Shown here: positions 1 to 8,120 of the stretch, piece after piece
Layout: the number at the start of each line of letters is the position of its first letter
Position numbering within the stretch: position 1 is the stretch's first letter
Assembly (NCBI GenBank): GCA_019309685.1
Contig: JAFDFT010000007.1
Span: 1-18,655 of the forward strand
Length of the DNA stretch: 18,655 bases
Source: Deltaproteobacteria bacterium
GTDB lineage: Bacteria > Desulfobacterota > Desulfobacteria > Desulfobacterales > JAABPS01
Direction of reading: 5' to 3'
Notes under the pieces: model-generated
Told to the model about the DNA's origin: nothing
Database searches by the model: none
What the model saw: only the letters and a program-made list of their open reading frames with translations
Made by a program: the position numbers and the translations under genes

Positions 1-795
1 TTCATTTCCACCGCATATTTTCTGTTATTCGCTAAAAGAGTTATGGTAAGTATCCGTTTTTATAAAGTACTTTTTCCGGACCGGTCCTGGATGTATCACC
101 TATGGTGCACGTGGAAACAGTACCACAATTTTACCAATAACTATGTCGACCGGTTTATGCTTCGAGGCATTGATGACATTGCCTATATAGCCAATGGAAA
201 GGAAAATCTGAATAAAGCACAAAAGAAGAAAACTGGCGGTATTATCCTCATGTCCCATATGGGAAATTGGGAAATTGCGTCCCGTGTTTTAAAAGCCGAA
301 GGATTTAAATTTCTCCTGTATATGGGCATTAAACAAAAAGAACAGATTGAAAGGATGAAACAGAAAAACCTTGCATTAAGTGGTATAGAAGTTATCGCCA
401 TCGATCAGGACAGCAGTTCACCTTTTGAAATAATAGATGGAGTAAATTTTATTAAAAAAGGGGGATTTATTTCATTAACAGGTGATAGAATATGGAACGA
501 ACATCAACGATCCGTGGAAGTCGCGTTTCTTGGACATCGAGCCTTTTTGCCGGAAGCACCTCACCTCATCGCCTTGATGTCCGGTGCGCCGCTTTTTTTC
601 TTTTTCTGCGCTCAAGAGGGAAAAAACAAGTTTCAATTTTATATGTCTGAACCTCATTACGTGAAAGCACCTTCACGGAAAGACAGAAAAGAGGCAATAA
701 TAAAGTCCGCCCAGCATTACGCAAATCTTCTTGAAAATCATCTTCGTAAGTATCCTTTGGAATGGTATCATTTTGAACCATTTTTAAAAAATTAA
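1..795 (+). CDS. LpxL/HtrB-like lysophospholipid acyltransferase, 5' end cut by window
   Basis: Transfers an acyl chain onto a lipid or glycolipid acceptor at the inner membrane; in APE-type clusters such enzymes are thought to attach the polyene acyl chain to its lipid anchor (known for the family, inferred here). The reading frame is open from base 1 and 264 residues are visible. An ATG at 43 exists, but the 14 codons before it (YFLLFAKRV and neighbours) look like normal family sequence and family members are about 290-310 residues, so I take the gene as 5'-partial. The catalytic HX4E motif is HMGNWE (residues 86-91 of the visible frame). It is followed by the family's GDR motif and a V-F-LG-R-A-P stretch. 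It points the same way as the ACP-KS-PlsC genes, but about 600 bp of repeat-bearing DNA separates them. Class is firm; substrate is unknown. Confidence 0.85.
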   Translation, partial: FISTAYFLLFAKRVMVSIRFYKVLFPDRSWMYHLWCTWKQYHNFTNNYVDRFMLRGIDDIAYIANGKENLNKAQKKKTGGIILMSHMGNWEIASRVLKAEGFKFLLYMGIKQKEQIERMKQKNLALSGIEVIAIDQDSSSPFEIIDGVNFIKKGGFISLTGDRIWNEHQRSVEVAFLGHRAFLPEAPHLIALMSGAPLFFFFCAQEGKNKFQFYMSEPHYVKAPSRKDRKEAIIKSAQHYANLLENHLRKYPLEWYHFEPFLKN

Positions 796-910
796 CAAAT
801 TCTCTTTTACGATAAACTTCAGGGTTACCCTCTAAAGCATTTTCCGTGAGAAGGATTCTAGGGTTCAAGGATTCCGGGGTTCGAGGGATAAGATTGAATT
901 CTATTCATTG

Positions 911-1008
911 TTGGGTTTGATTCATTCAACCCAATCTACACCTGGATGCCGGATCGAGTCCGGCATGTCAAGACCACCAGTGCCGTCATCCTGAACTTGA
1001 TTCAGGAT
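911..1008. repeat. Cluster of three REP-like palindromes
   Basis: Three perfect stems lie in tandem. TTGGGTT (911-917) pairs with AACCCAA (928-934). ATGCCGGA (946-953) pairs with TCCGGCAT (959-966) around TCGAG. ATCCTGAA (988-995) pairs with TTCAGGAT (1001-1008) around CTTGA. The last two look like the short palindromic extragenic repeats common in proteobacterial genomes (recollection, not a search). A further partial copy (CTTGATACAGGATCA) lies near 1045-1060. Confidence 0.6.
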
Positions 1009-1346
1009 CCAGGATTACAAAATAAAAAGAAAACCATTATATTCCTTGATACAGGATCATAAAAGCCTGCCCTGGGATCCTCGAACCCTTGGCACCTGCC
1101 CCGTTATTTGATTCAAAATCCAAGTCTGCTTAGTAAATTTCCCAAACTAGTATTGAGTTGATTCATAAATTTTAATTTGATAGTTTTTGGATACTGTTAT
1201 ATGGTCACTAGTAATTATTTCCTGTTATCCTGAAAATCAGAACAGAAAACTAAAAATGAGGAAGATCTATTGTATAATTAGAATTAAATCAAAATAGTTA
1301 CTATTTACCATTTACTATTTACTCGTCACTCGTTTTTATTGCGACT

Positions 1347-1375
1347 TTGACACATTCAACCATTATCTGTATTTA
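1347..1375 (+). promoter_or_regulatory. Candidate sigma70 promoter for the ACP-KS-PlsC operon
   Basis: A perfect -35 TTGACA at 1347-1352 is followed, after a 17-base spacer, by a weak -10 TATTTA at 1370-1375. This would start transcription about 20-25 bases before the ACP start at 1405. The weak -10 keeps confidence modest. Confidence 0.4.
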
Positions 1376-1404
1376 TTTACCATAAGACTTACTTTGAGTA
1401 TAAA

Positions 1405-1659
1405 ATGGAACGTAAAGAAATAGAAAAACACATTTTGCGCATCTTTCATGATGAGTTTGAAATTGAAAATCCTGAAAACGATATAGATCTGAGGGAAGCG
1501 TATGGCTTTGACAGTATTGATGCAATTGAACTGCTTGCTGAAATTGAAGTTTTCCTTGGATTTGAACTGACCCTTGACGAAAAAAAACAGGCCATGGAAA
1601 TCAGTACATTGGGCCAAATATATGATTATGTTGAAAATCTTTCAAACTCAAGAGACTAA
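1405..1659 (+). CDS. Acyl carrier protein (first of three)
   Basis: Small acidic 84-residue carrier protein. The phosphopantetheine attachment motif GFDSIDAIELL puts the modified serine at residue 37, and the length and four-helix pattern fit the ACP family. It carries the growing acyl chain between synthase, reductase and dehydratases in the cytoplasm. It is the first gene of a tight + strand set: the ketosynthase starts 20 bases after its stop and the PlsC-like gene follows. APE clusters normally carry two ACPs (ApeE and ApeF); this window has three. The start ATG has only a weak ribosome binding site. Confidence 0.9.
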   Translation: MERKEIEKHILRIFHDEFEIENPENDIDLREAYGFDSIDAIELLAEIEVFLGFELTLDEKKQAMEISTLGQIYDYVENLSNSRD

Positions 1660-1679
1660 TATTATATAATATTATTAAA

Positions 1680-2915
1680 ATGGAAAGACGCGTTGTCATT
1701 ACAGCGGAATCGGCCATATCCCCTATTGGCCGTTCCAAAAAAGAAATTATTAACTGTCTCACCACCGGCATTTCCGGTGTAAAGAAAATCCGGGATGACG
1801 GACTGTTATCCAATTACATCAACTCAGGTGTGTACGGCACTATTGATTACGACATCGAATATGATTTTGAGCGAAAATACCGCAAAACCATGGGACCGGT
1901 TTCATTTTATGCGTGCCAGGTAGCCAAAGAGGTTTTTGAAAAATCCGGCCTGGATAAGGATTTTATTACATCCGGCAGGCTTGGTGTTGCCTTCGGATCC
2001 ACTCACGGCAGCCCTACAGTTCAGCGCGCAATCTATGAAAAATTCTTTTCCGGGTCTAAGGAGGGTTTTTCAAAAATCGGCGCCGTGGATTATCTCAAAT
2101 CCATGGTTCATACAACAGCCGTAAATATTACCAAGATGTTTGGCATCACCGGCCGCATCATTTCATCCTCTACAGCCTGCACAACCAGCAGTCAATCTAT
2201 TGGTTATGGATATGAATCGATTAAATTCGGACTCCAGGATGCCATGCTGTGCGGCGGTGCTGATGAATACGATACGACAACAGTTGCCGTATTCGATAAC
2301 CTTCTGGCGTGTTCCGTTGATTTTAATGAAACGCCCCATTTGACCCCCCGTCCGTTTGACGATAAACGTGACGGCCTTGTGGTGGGTGAAGGCGCTGGCG
2401 CTGTGATGCTTGAAGAATATGAATTCGCGAAAAAACGCGGAGCAAACATCCTTGCTGAAGTGATTGGGTTTTCCTGCAATAACAATGGCGGTGACCTGAT
2501 CCTGCCCAATACCGAGGGTATTATTCGGACCATCATAGCCGGCCTTGATAGCGCGAAGATCTCTGCAAAAGACGTTGATTTTGTGAGCGCCCATGCCACT
2601 GCCACAAAGATGGGAGACGTAATCGAAGCTCAGGCCATCCACAAAGTATATGGCGATTCACCACTTGTTACCGCTCTGAAGGGATATATGGGCCATATTA
2701 TGGGAACGTGCGGTGTTCTGGAAACTATTTTTACATTACACATGATAGACGAAGGAATCATAGCCCCTACCCTGAATTTGGATGAGATTGATAAACGGTG
2801 CGCCATGATTAATCATGTCACAGAACTTCAACAAAAAGATATCAATATCGCATCCATTCAAAACTTTGCATTCGGCGGTGTAAACACCAGTCTTTTTATT
2901 AAGAAAATCGAATAA
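1680..2915 (+). CDS. Beta-ketoacyl-ACP synthase, FabF-type ketosynthase
   Basis: Catalyses decarboxylative condensation of malonyl-ACP with an acyl primer, the chain-extension step. 411 residues, the usual FabF/KAS II length. The nucleophile lies in STACTTSS (C167). The two catalytic histidines are H305 in SAHATAT and H339 in LKGYMGHIMG, with the FGGVNTS glycine loop near the C-terminus. The C-H-H triad is complete, so this is an active synthase and not a chain-length factor. The first histidine motif reads AHATAT, where FabF usually has AHGTST; APE-type synthases also diverge from FabF here, but I cannot assign it to ApeO or ApeR by eye. It lies between an ACP and a PlsC-like acyltransferase (7-base gap), consistent with one operon. 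Confidence 0.92.
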   Translation: MERRVVITAESAISPIGRSKKEIINCLTTGISGVKKIRDDGLLSNYINSGVYGTIDYDIEYDFERKYRKTMGPVSFYACQVAKEVFEKSGLDKDFITSGRLGVAFGSTHGSPTVQRAIYEKFFSGSKEGFSKIGAVDYLKSMVHTTAVNITKMFGITGRIISSSTACTTSSQSIGYGYESIKFGLQDAMLCGGADEYDTTTVAVFDNLLACSVDFNETPHLTPRPFDDKRDGLVVGEGAGAVMLEEYEFAKKRGANILAEVIGFSCNNNGGDLILPNTEGIIRTIIAGLDSAKISAKDVDFVSAHATATKMGDVIEAQAIHKVYGDSPLVTALKGYMGHIMGTCGVLETIFTLHMIDEGIIAPTLNLDEIDKRCAMINHVTELQQKDINIASIQNFAFGGVNTSLFIKKIE

Positions 2916-2922
2916 ATATCAT

Positions 2923-3681
2923 ATGACAGTTCTCGCTAAATTCCTGAGATCCGTAAATGACATTCTCACCACATTGCTGTTGTGGACCTACTTTCTATTC
3001 GGATATATCATTTTCTTTTCTCCATTTTATATATTGAACACCTTTTTTTCTAAGAACCAGGAACGCTCCTTCCAGGCGCTGAACCATTTTTTTTATAAAG
3101 GTTTTTTTCTGTGGGCACGGTTTTTAATTCCCAGGTTAAAAATTAAGATTCAGGATAATGTTCGTACTATCCGCTCTTCAGTTATTGTGTGCAACCACTT
3201 GTCCTATCTGGACCCTATTTTGTTGATCTCTATATTTAAAAAGCAAAGAACCATTGTAAAAAGTATTTTTTTCAATGTGCCGATATTTGGCAATGTCCTT
3301 ACCATATCCGGCTATATCCCTTCTGATGCCAGCGGCGATCTTTCTTCGATTTTAATTGACAGTATGGATACCATGAAGGAATTTATTGCGAGCGGTGGGA
3401 ATCTGTTTGTTTTTCCTGAAGGCACACGCAGCAGAGACGGAAGCCTTGGCGAATTCAGCAAAGGAGCATTTAGAATTGCCAGGCATTGCAAAGCATCTAT
3501 AAAGGTCTTACAGATTAAAGATACTAACCAGCTGTTTCAACCGGGTCGATTTTTCTTCCATACGTTGGATAAAATAAGAATTGAGGTCAATCTGATTGGA
3601 ACGATTGAGCCGGATTATAAAAGTACTGACAGTTCAGTCACTTCATTGATGAGGCAGGTAAGAACTATATTTGAGAATTAA
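2923..3681 (+). CDS. PlsC-like 1-acyl-glycerol-3-phosphate acyltransferase family protein
   Basis: 252-residue membrane-associated acyltransferase. N-terminal hydrophobic stretches (about residues 15-42) suggest membrane anchoring. The catalytic HX4D motif is NHLSYLD (H92, D97), and the acceptor-binding block is FPEGTRS (E166 to R169). In housekeeping form this family acylates lysophosphatidate. Here it follows the ketosynthase by 7 bases and probably moves the product of the cluster's ACPs onto a lipid acceptor, as proposed for PlsC-like proteins in APE clusters (inference). The gene ends just upstream of a large structured repeat. Family call is firm; acceptor and acyl donor are not known. 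Confidence 0.9.
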   Translation: MTVLAKFLRSVNDILTTLLLWTYFLFGYIIFFSPFYILNTFFSKNQERSFQALNHFFYKGFFLWARFLIPRLKIKIQDNVRTIRSSVIVCNHLSYLDPILLISIFKKQRTIVKSIFFNVPIFGNVLTISGYIPSDASGDLSSILIDSMDTMKEFIASGGNLFVFPEGTRSRDGSLGEFSKGAFRIARHCKASIKVLQIKDTNQLFQPGRFFFHTLDKIRIEVNLIGTIEPDYKSTDSSVTSLMRQVRTIFEN

Positions 3682-3739
3682 TTAGTGCCCCATCCATAAA
3701 TAAGAAAAATATCAGTTTACACAAATTAAGTTTTCAATT

Positions 3740-3863
3740 CACAAATAAGATATTTTTTTTGAAAAACAAGGCCGTGCAAGGGTTTACGCAGAGGCGTACA
3801 AGAGGTACGTCGCAGGCGAAAACCCGCGGAGAACGCAGTTTTTCGGGAAAATAGCTATTTGTG
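3740..3863. repeat. Structured palindromic repeat, copy 1
   Basis: About 124-bp imperfect palindrome in the convergent gap between the PlsC-like and radical SAM genes. Outer arms: CACAAATA (3740-3747) with TATTTGTG (3856-3863), and GAAAAAC (3761-3767) with GTTTTTC (3838-3844). Middle stem: GGGTTT (3780-3785) with AAACCC (3820-3825). Apical stem: GGCGTAC (3793-3799) with GTACGTC (3805-3811), one G-T wobble, loop AAGAG. The core closely matches the element at 15143-15261. Its position also suits a two-way transcription stop, though no clean T-run follows a stem. Confidence 0.7.
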
Positions 3864-3875
3864 GATGGAAACTAA

Positions 3876-5141
3876 TTAGGGTCGGATCTCTCTTCCAAAC
3901 GCCTTTGACATTAGTTCTCTTCTTCTGGGCTTGTACGTATTATCCGCTTTTTCTCTTCTCACCACATCCATAATCATCTTAAACATCTTCATCTGCTGGG
4001 GTTCATCCCTGTAAAACGTATCCCAGGCGTATTGAAGCATTTCCTGAAGCCGTTCTGGTTTCATGTGCCTAGGTTCAAAAACCACTCTATCTGCGGAGTA
4101 ATCATCCCAGTTATATGAAAATATCCGGTTTTGTTTTTGAAGTTCATCAAATGCCTGTGTATGCGGAAAAGGTGTGAGCACCGTAAATTCCGCAAGGTCC
4201 AATTCGATCTCCAAGAGAAAGTCAATAAGACGTTTAATGTCATCTTCTGTCTGATCATCCATGCCAAGAAGAATGGTTCCTTCCACACCTATTCCATGGT
4301 CATGATACCGTTTTACTCTTTCTTTAATATAATCTGAAGTATCAAAGATTGCCTGGTACACGTACCAGGCTCCGGCTTGAGCGGCTAAATCCAGAACTTC
4401 CGGTTTGTCTTCAATGGGATGACAGCACCATTTCTTTTTTAAAGGGATCATCTCTCTAAACAGATCCATTTCCCACTTTGTATCCTGGGCAAGGGAGTTA
4501 TCCACAATAAAGAGCCTGTTATTATCAATACTTGCCATCTCTTCTATGGATTTATCAATAGGCCGGGATCTGAACTGTCTGCCTCCAAGATAGGCAACCG
4601 CACATGGATAGCAGTTAAATCGGCACCCCCTGGACGCATGGACAAGGTCTACCATTTGGATGCCTTTGTAGTTATACAGGTCTTGCTTTAATATATCCCG
4701 CCGGGCTGTTCCTACAATTTCAATGGGGGGCTTGTCTTCCAGGTAGTTATATAATTTTTGAAGTTTATTTTTGCGAAAATCAGAAAGCACCTTTTCCATC
4801 TTGCCTTCAGCTTCACCGAGAAATACCGAGTCTGCATGCTCCATGGTTTCTTCCGCATGAAGCATGGTCGCAATACCCCCAAAGACGACTTTGATTCCTC
4901 TCTTTCTATATTCATCAGCAATCTGCCACCCTCTTTTCACCTGAATGGTAAGCATCATGGAAATGCATACCAGATCCGCAGGATCATCAAAATCAACTGC
5001 TTCCAGATTTTCATCAATAAAATCTATGTCAACATCTTCAGGCAAAGATGCCGCAAACACTACCGGGCCATGCGGGGGCAGATTAAATACCGTCTGTCGA
5101 TCCAGTTTCGCCCACTTAGGATATAAGATCTTAATTTTCAT
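3876..5141 (-). CDS. B12-binding-domain radical SAM protein
   Basis: 421 residues. The N-terminal half (about 1-125) has the look of a cobalamin-binding domain: an early ILYPKW strand, DFIDEN, VVFGGI and VFLGEAEG, but no DxHxxG cobalt-ligand motif. A radical SAM barrel follows with the 4Fe-4S motif CRFNCYPC (C173, C177, C180). TILLGMDDQTEDD and LTPFPHTQAFDEL are typical of this superfamily, which includes the BchE, HpnP/HpnR and HpnJ types. Such enzymes do methylations, cyclisations and C-C bond rearrangements on lipids and pigments; the reaction here cannot be named. It faces the PlsC gene tail to tail across the structured repeat. ATG start at 5139-5141. A second enzyme of the same architecture lies in the other half of the cluster. 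Confidence 0.88.
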   Translation of the reverse strand: MKIKILYPKWAKLDRQTVFNLPPHGPVVFAASLPEDVDIDFIDENLEAVDFDDPADLVCISMMLTIQVKRGWQIADEYRKRGIKVVFGGIATMLHAEETMEHADSVFLGEAEGKMEKVLSDFRKNKLQKLYNYLEDKPPIEIVGTARRDILKQDLYNYKGIQMVDLVHASRGCRFNCYPCAVAYLGGRQFRSRPIDKSIEEMASIDNNRLFIVDNSLAQDTKWEMDLFREMIPLKKKWCCHPIEDKPEVLDLAAQAGAWYVYQAIFDTSDYIKERVKRYHDHGIGVEGTILLGMDDQTEDDIKRLIDFLLEIELDLAEFTVLTPFPHTQAFDELQKQNRIFSYNWDDYSADRVVFEPRHMKPERLQEMLQYAWDTFYRDEPQQMKMFKMIMDVVRREKADNTYKPRRRELMSKAFGREIRP

Positions 5142-5421
5142 TCAATTATTCACTTAGTTATATATTTTTATATTGGGCTTTCGTCATTGATATTTTCAGC
5201 ATATATATTTCTAAATCTTTATACAAATCCATTAAAGTTTTAATTCCGTCCTCCTTCATATCCTTTCACCACCGCAAAAAGTTGTCCTATTGTTACCTTA
5301 TATGCTATTAATAAATCAATAGCTCGGTTTTAATTAAAACAATTTATCCGCTAATTTCAAATTTATCAATAAGTAGTTTGAAAGCAATATGTAGTAAACT
5401 ATTAAATAGGAGAAAATAACA

Positions 5422-6627
5422 GTGACCAATAATTCTAATAAGTTTACCCGGAGGGAGTTTCTGAAAAAGAGCGCTGGCACAGCTGGCGCTGTCATTATTT
5501 CAGGAATAGGCTCTGGATGCTCTTCCATAATTCCAAAAATAGATTCTTCAGGAAGAGAAGAGTCATCAGCTCCTGATGGGCGTCACAGCTACAAAACCTT
5601 TTCTGAGGGACAGATAGGAAATCTGAAAATAAAGAACAGGCTTGCCCGATCAGCGACAATGATTTCCGGTGCTTCAGGAGGAGTCCCCAAAAACGACTAT
5701 ATCAATGCGTATAAACAGCTCGCAGAAGGAGGAATTGGCCTGATTATTACCGGTTTTATGATTCCTACGAAAGAAGACGCACGATATCCAACTCAGGTTA
5801 GCGTCTACGATGACCGACACATAAATGGGCTTAAAAATCTTGCGGACGCCGTTCACAATTCGGACAAAAGGTGTAAAATTCTTGCGCAAATAGGACATAG
5901 CGGTGCATCGGAAGGACCGTCAGGCATCAGTTTCCCGTGGAAAGGAGAGCAAAGAACTCTTACATCACAAGAGATCGGGAATATCGTATCCGATTTCTCT
6001 GACGCAATATTACGAGTAAAGAAATCGGGTTTTGACGGCGCAGAACTTCATGGAGCTCATGCTTATCTCTTAAGCACGTTCCTGTCTCCATTCACAAACA
6101 AACGGACCGACAGGTACGGTGGGTCGCTAAAAAAACGGACCCGTATCATCAGGGAGATAATGGAACAGGCGAGAAAAAAGGTAGGACCGGATTTCCCAAT
6201 ACTGATAAAGCTGAATTCAGATGACAACGTCCCTGGAGGGATTACCCCCGAGAATTTCCCCGAACTTGCAAGAGAAATTGCAAATACTGGCGTTGACGCC
6301 ATAGACGTAAGCGGCAACGACTGCTTACAGATGGATATCGACAGTATCGACGATGAAACGTATTTCTTAAAAGGGGCTGAGCTGCTGGACGTTAACGTCC
6401 CTATTATCGTAACCGGCGGCAATCGGACTGTTGAACACATGGAGAAGATATTAAACACCGGCGAGGTCGACTTTTTTGGACTCGCACGGCCCTTAATACG
6501 AGAACCGGATTTGCCTGATCGCTGGCGTGAAGGGAGGGGTGGCGCTAGTGCCACGTGTATTTCGTGCAACGGTTGTTTTGGCGTTATAATGAGGGGCGAG
6601 CAGACTTATTGCGTTCAGGAAACATAG
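5422..6627 (+). CDS. Old Yellow Enzyme-family NADH:flavin oxidoreductase, Tat-exported lipoprotein
   Basis: 401 residues. The GTG start at 5422 is supported by TAGGAG about 10 bases upstream. The N-terminus carries a twin-arginine signal (TRREFLKK, residues 9-16), a short hydrophobic stretch and a lipobox ISGIGSGC (C33), so the mature protein should be exported folded and lipid-anchored. From about residue 56 it is an FMN-binding OYE barrel with the HGAHAYLL substrate-binding histidines and the N-R-D-YGGS motif. Near the C-terminus four cysteines (CxxCxxC, then 11 residues, then C) resemble the 4Fe-4S site of 2,4-dienoyl-CoA-reductase-type enzymes. The FAD/NAD domains of those enzymes are absent, and the protein stops four residues after the last cysteine. 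It likely reduces an activated double bond or a quinone-like acceptor in the periplasm. Family is firm; substrate and link to the cluster are unknown. Confidence 0.88.
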   Translation: MTNNSNKFTRREFLKKSAGTAGAVIISGIGSGCSSIIPKIDSSGREESSAPDGRHSYKTFSEGQIGNLKIKNRLARSATMISGASGGVPKNDYINAYKQLAEGGIGLIITGFMIPTKEDARYPTQVSVYDDRHINGLKNLADAVHNSDKRCKILAQIGHSGASEGPSGISFPWKGEQRTLTSQEIGNIVSDFSDAILRVKKSGFDGAELHGAHAYLLSTFLSPFTNKRTDRYGGSLKKRTRIIREIMEQARKKVGPDFPILIKLNSDDNVPGGITPENFPELAREIANTGVDAIDVSGNDCLQMDIDSIDDETYFLKGAELLDVNVPIIVTGGNRTVEHMEKILNTGEVDFFGLARPLIREPDLPDRWREGRGGASATCISCNGCFGVIMRGEQTYCVQET

Positions 6628-6717
6628 TCCGATATCGACTATTCTCATTAATATTTTTAACCTTTAAAATTAAACATTGCCTAATACTATATGCTATGAA
6701 TGCAACGATATTTCAGA

Positions 6718-6748
6718 TTGAAAATGAAAACCCGACCTTCATTTTTAA
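6718..6748. terminator. Possible bidirectional terminator between convergent genes
   Basis: AAAATGAA (6721-6728) pairs with TTCATTTT (6738-6745) around AACCCGACC, with a few extra weak pairs outside. It lies between the flavin reductase (+) and the helicase (-), and T-rich sequence follows on both strands. The stem is almost all A-T, so it would be a weak stop. Confidence 0.3.
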
Positions 6749-6781
6749 TTCGCTGTTTTTTTCCGTATAGTTGTTTCACGT

Positions 6782-8020
6782 CTAAATGCGATTGCTCAGG
6801 CCCGATGCCTTTTTGTTTCGGCGCTTAGTCCCCCCGGAAAACATGCGCTGTTGCGGCTGTTTCCGTTTTTGCTGCGGGCTGTTGCCATAAATTCGTGCTG
6901 GAGCGTTGTAGTCAAAGGTTGGCAAAGTTCGTTGCTCGATCTTAGAATCAATCATTCGACTAATAGCACGAACCATATTCTTATCATCGCCGGTTATAAG
7001 GGTAAACGCTTCGCCACTGCGTGTTGCCCTTCCAGTCCGGCCAATTCGGTGGATATATGCTTCAGGGGTTGAAGGAATATCATAATTGATGACATGTGAA
7101 ACCTTGGTAACGTCAATTCCGCGTGCTGCGATATCTGTGGCCACAAGAATCTTAAAATTGCCATCCCTAAAGCCATCCAGTGCAGCCTGACGTTTTCCCT
7201 GAGAAAGGTTTCCCTGCAACGAAGCTGACCTGTAGCCAGCGACAGCCAATTTTTTCCCCAAGCTCTTGGCTCGATGCTTGGTTCGAGTAAATACGAGAAC
7301 CGACCGGGTACGGGTGTTTCCCAATAGATTTAACAAAAGCGCTGTTTTTAAATGATGGGGGACAGGGTAAAGTGCATGACTGACTGTATCCGCGGGTGCG
7401 GTGTTCCCTATCTGGATGGTTGCTGGATTTCGCAGGATATCCCTGGCCAGATTTCTTATTTCTTTTGGCATGGTAGCTGAAAAAAGAAGCGTCTGGCGCT
7501 TTTGCGGAAGGTGAGTCAATATTTTTCTAATATCAGGGAGAAAACCCATGTCAAACAACTGGTCAGCCTCGTCTATTACCAGCACATCCAGTTGGGAGAT
7601 ATCGATAGTATGACGGCCAATATGATCTAAAAGTCTGCCAGGGCAGGCAACAACAATATCGGCACGCTTCAATTTCTTAATTTGTGGATTAATATTCATG
7701 CCGCCGTATATAGTGACGCTTTTAAGACGGGTCTTTTGTCCCAATGTTTCGATGGCCTGATGAATCTGTTCGGCCAATTCTCGAGTTGGGGCTATGATCA
7801 TCGCACGAATGCAACCGTGTTTGCCCCCCATCAATCGATTCAGGATTGGTAAAACGAAAGCGGCCGTTTTTCCGGTGCCGGTTTGGGCCAGCCCCATCAC
7901 ATCGCAACGTTTCAGGATCGGCGGGATTGCCTGAGCCTGAATCGGGGTCGGAATTACATATCCCGCCTCTACAATGCCAGCCTCAACAGCGGAATTAAAA
8001 TTAAATGCTTTAAAATTCAA
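6782..8020 (-). CDS. rhlE: DEAD-box ATP-dependent RNA helicase, RhlE type
   Basis: 412-residue cytoplasmic RNA helicase that unwinds short RNA duplexes during ribosome assembly, RNA decay or cold adaptation. All core motifs are present in order: Q motif (PTPIQ, near residue 25), AQTGTGKT (45-52), PTRELA (near 78), DEAD (150-153), SAT (181-183), ARGID (near 299) and HRIGRTGR (324-331). A short basic, Gln-rich tail follows, as in RhlE proteins. The start is TTG (8018-8020), preceded by AAGAAGG at normal spacing; no upstream ATG fits, and the MNFKAFNFN start matches the family. The leader holds a strong intrinsic terminator (8047-8076), suggesting attenuation. It appears unrelated to the lipid cluster. 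Confidence 0.92.
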   Translation of the reverse strand: MNFKAFNFNSAVEAGIVEAGYVIPTPIQAQAIPPILKRCDVMGLAQTGTGKTAAFVLPILNRLMGGKHGCIRAMIIAPTRELAEQIHQAIETLGQKTRLKSVTIYGGMNINPQIKKLKRADIVVACPGRLLDHIGRHTIDISQLDVLVIDEADQLFDMGFLPDIRKILTHLPQKRQTLLFSATMPKEIRNLARDILRNPATIQIGNTAPADTVSHALYPVPHHLKTALLLNLLGNTRTRSVLVFTRTKHRAKSLGKKLAVAGYRSASLQGNLSQGKRQAALDGFRDGNFKILVATDIAARGIDVTKVSHVINYDIPSTPEAYIHRIGRTGRATRSGEAFTLITGDDKNMVRAISRMIDSKIEQRTLPTFDYNAPARIYGNSPQQKRKQPQQRMFSGGTKRRNKKASGLSNRI

Positions 8021-8046
8021 TATATACCTTCTTTCAGTGTTCGAAT

Positions 8047-8076
8047 AAAAAAAGCCCCGGAGTTATTCCGGGGCTT
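8047..8076 (-). terminator. Intrinsic terminator/attenuator in the helicase leader
   Basis: Perfect 10-bp stem: AAGCCCCGGA (8052-8061) with TCCGGGGCTT (8067-8076), 5-base loop. Read on the minus strand it is followed at once by seven Ts (8047-8053), a textbook Rho-independent terminator. It sits about 27 bases upstream of the helicase start codon and downstream of the predicted promoter. It therefore lies inside the leader, where it would act as an attenuator, unless it ends an unseen upstream transcript. Confidence 0.75.
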
Positions 8077-8120
8077 ACATAAATTTTTTGATTGACAACC
8101 AGGAACACAATTTTTGAGGT

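Larger units (their letters stand above)
796..1404. other. 609-bp gene-free spacer rich in short palindromes
   Basis: No convincing coding sequence: the few open frames lack family features and run through the palindromes. It holds three perfect hairpins (separate entry) and a near-inverted pair GGGTTCGAGGGAT (878-890) and ATCCTCGAACCC (1078-1089). It also has low-complexity TTACTATTTACC-like runs near 1300-1322 and a promoter-like site just before the ACP gene. The layout is typical of repeat-colonised spacers between transcription units. Confidence 0.6.

Noticed and set aside
566..868. Minus-strand 100-codon frame overlapping the LpxL-like gene end
   Set aside because: Overlaps a well-supported gene and runs into the palindromic spacer; no recognisable protein features.
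1290..1330. TTACTATTTACC-like runs suspected as a CRISPR or tandem repeat array
   Set aside because: Only short, irregular, low-complexity words; no regular repeat-spacer pattern.
1363..1617. Minus-strand 84-codon Phe-rich frame over the first ACP
   Set aside because: Composition is the antisense of an acidic AT-rich ACP gene; no ribosome binding site.
2163..2642. 159-codon minus-strand open frame across the ketosynthase gene
   Set aside because: Antisense to highly conserved KS motifs; no family features; shadow of the real gene.
4758..5126. 122-codon plus-strand frame opposite the first radical SAM gene
   Set aside because: Shadow of a clear radical SAM gene; no domain signature.
6555..6770. 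Small plus-strand frame at the end of the flavin reductase, possibly a frameshifted C-terminal domain
   Set aside because: The sequence after 6627 is AT-rich and does not resemble the FAD or NAD domains of the larger OYE relatives, so the reductase ends naturally.
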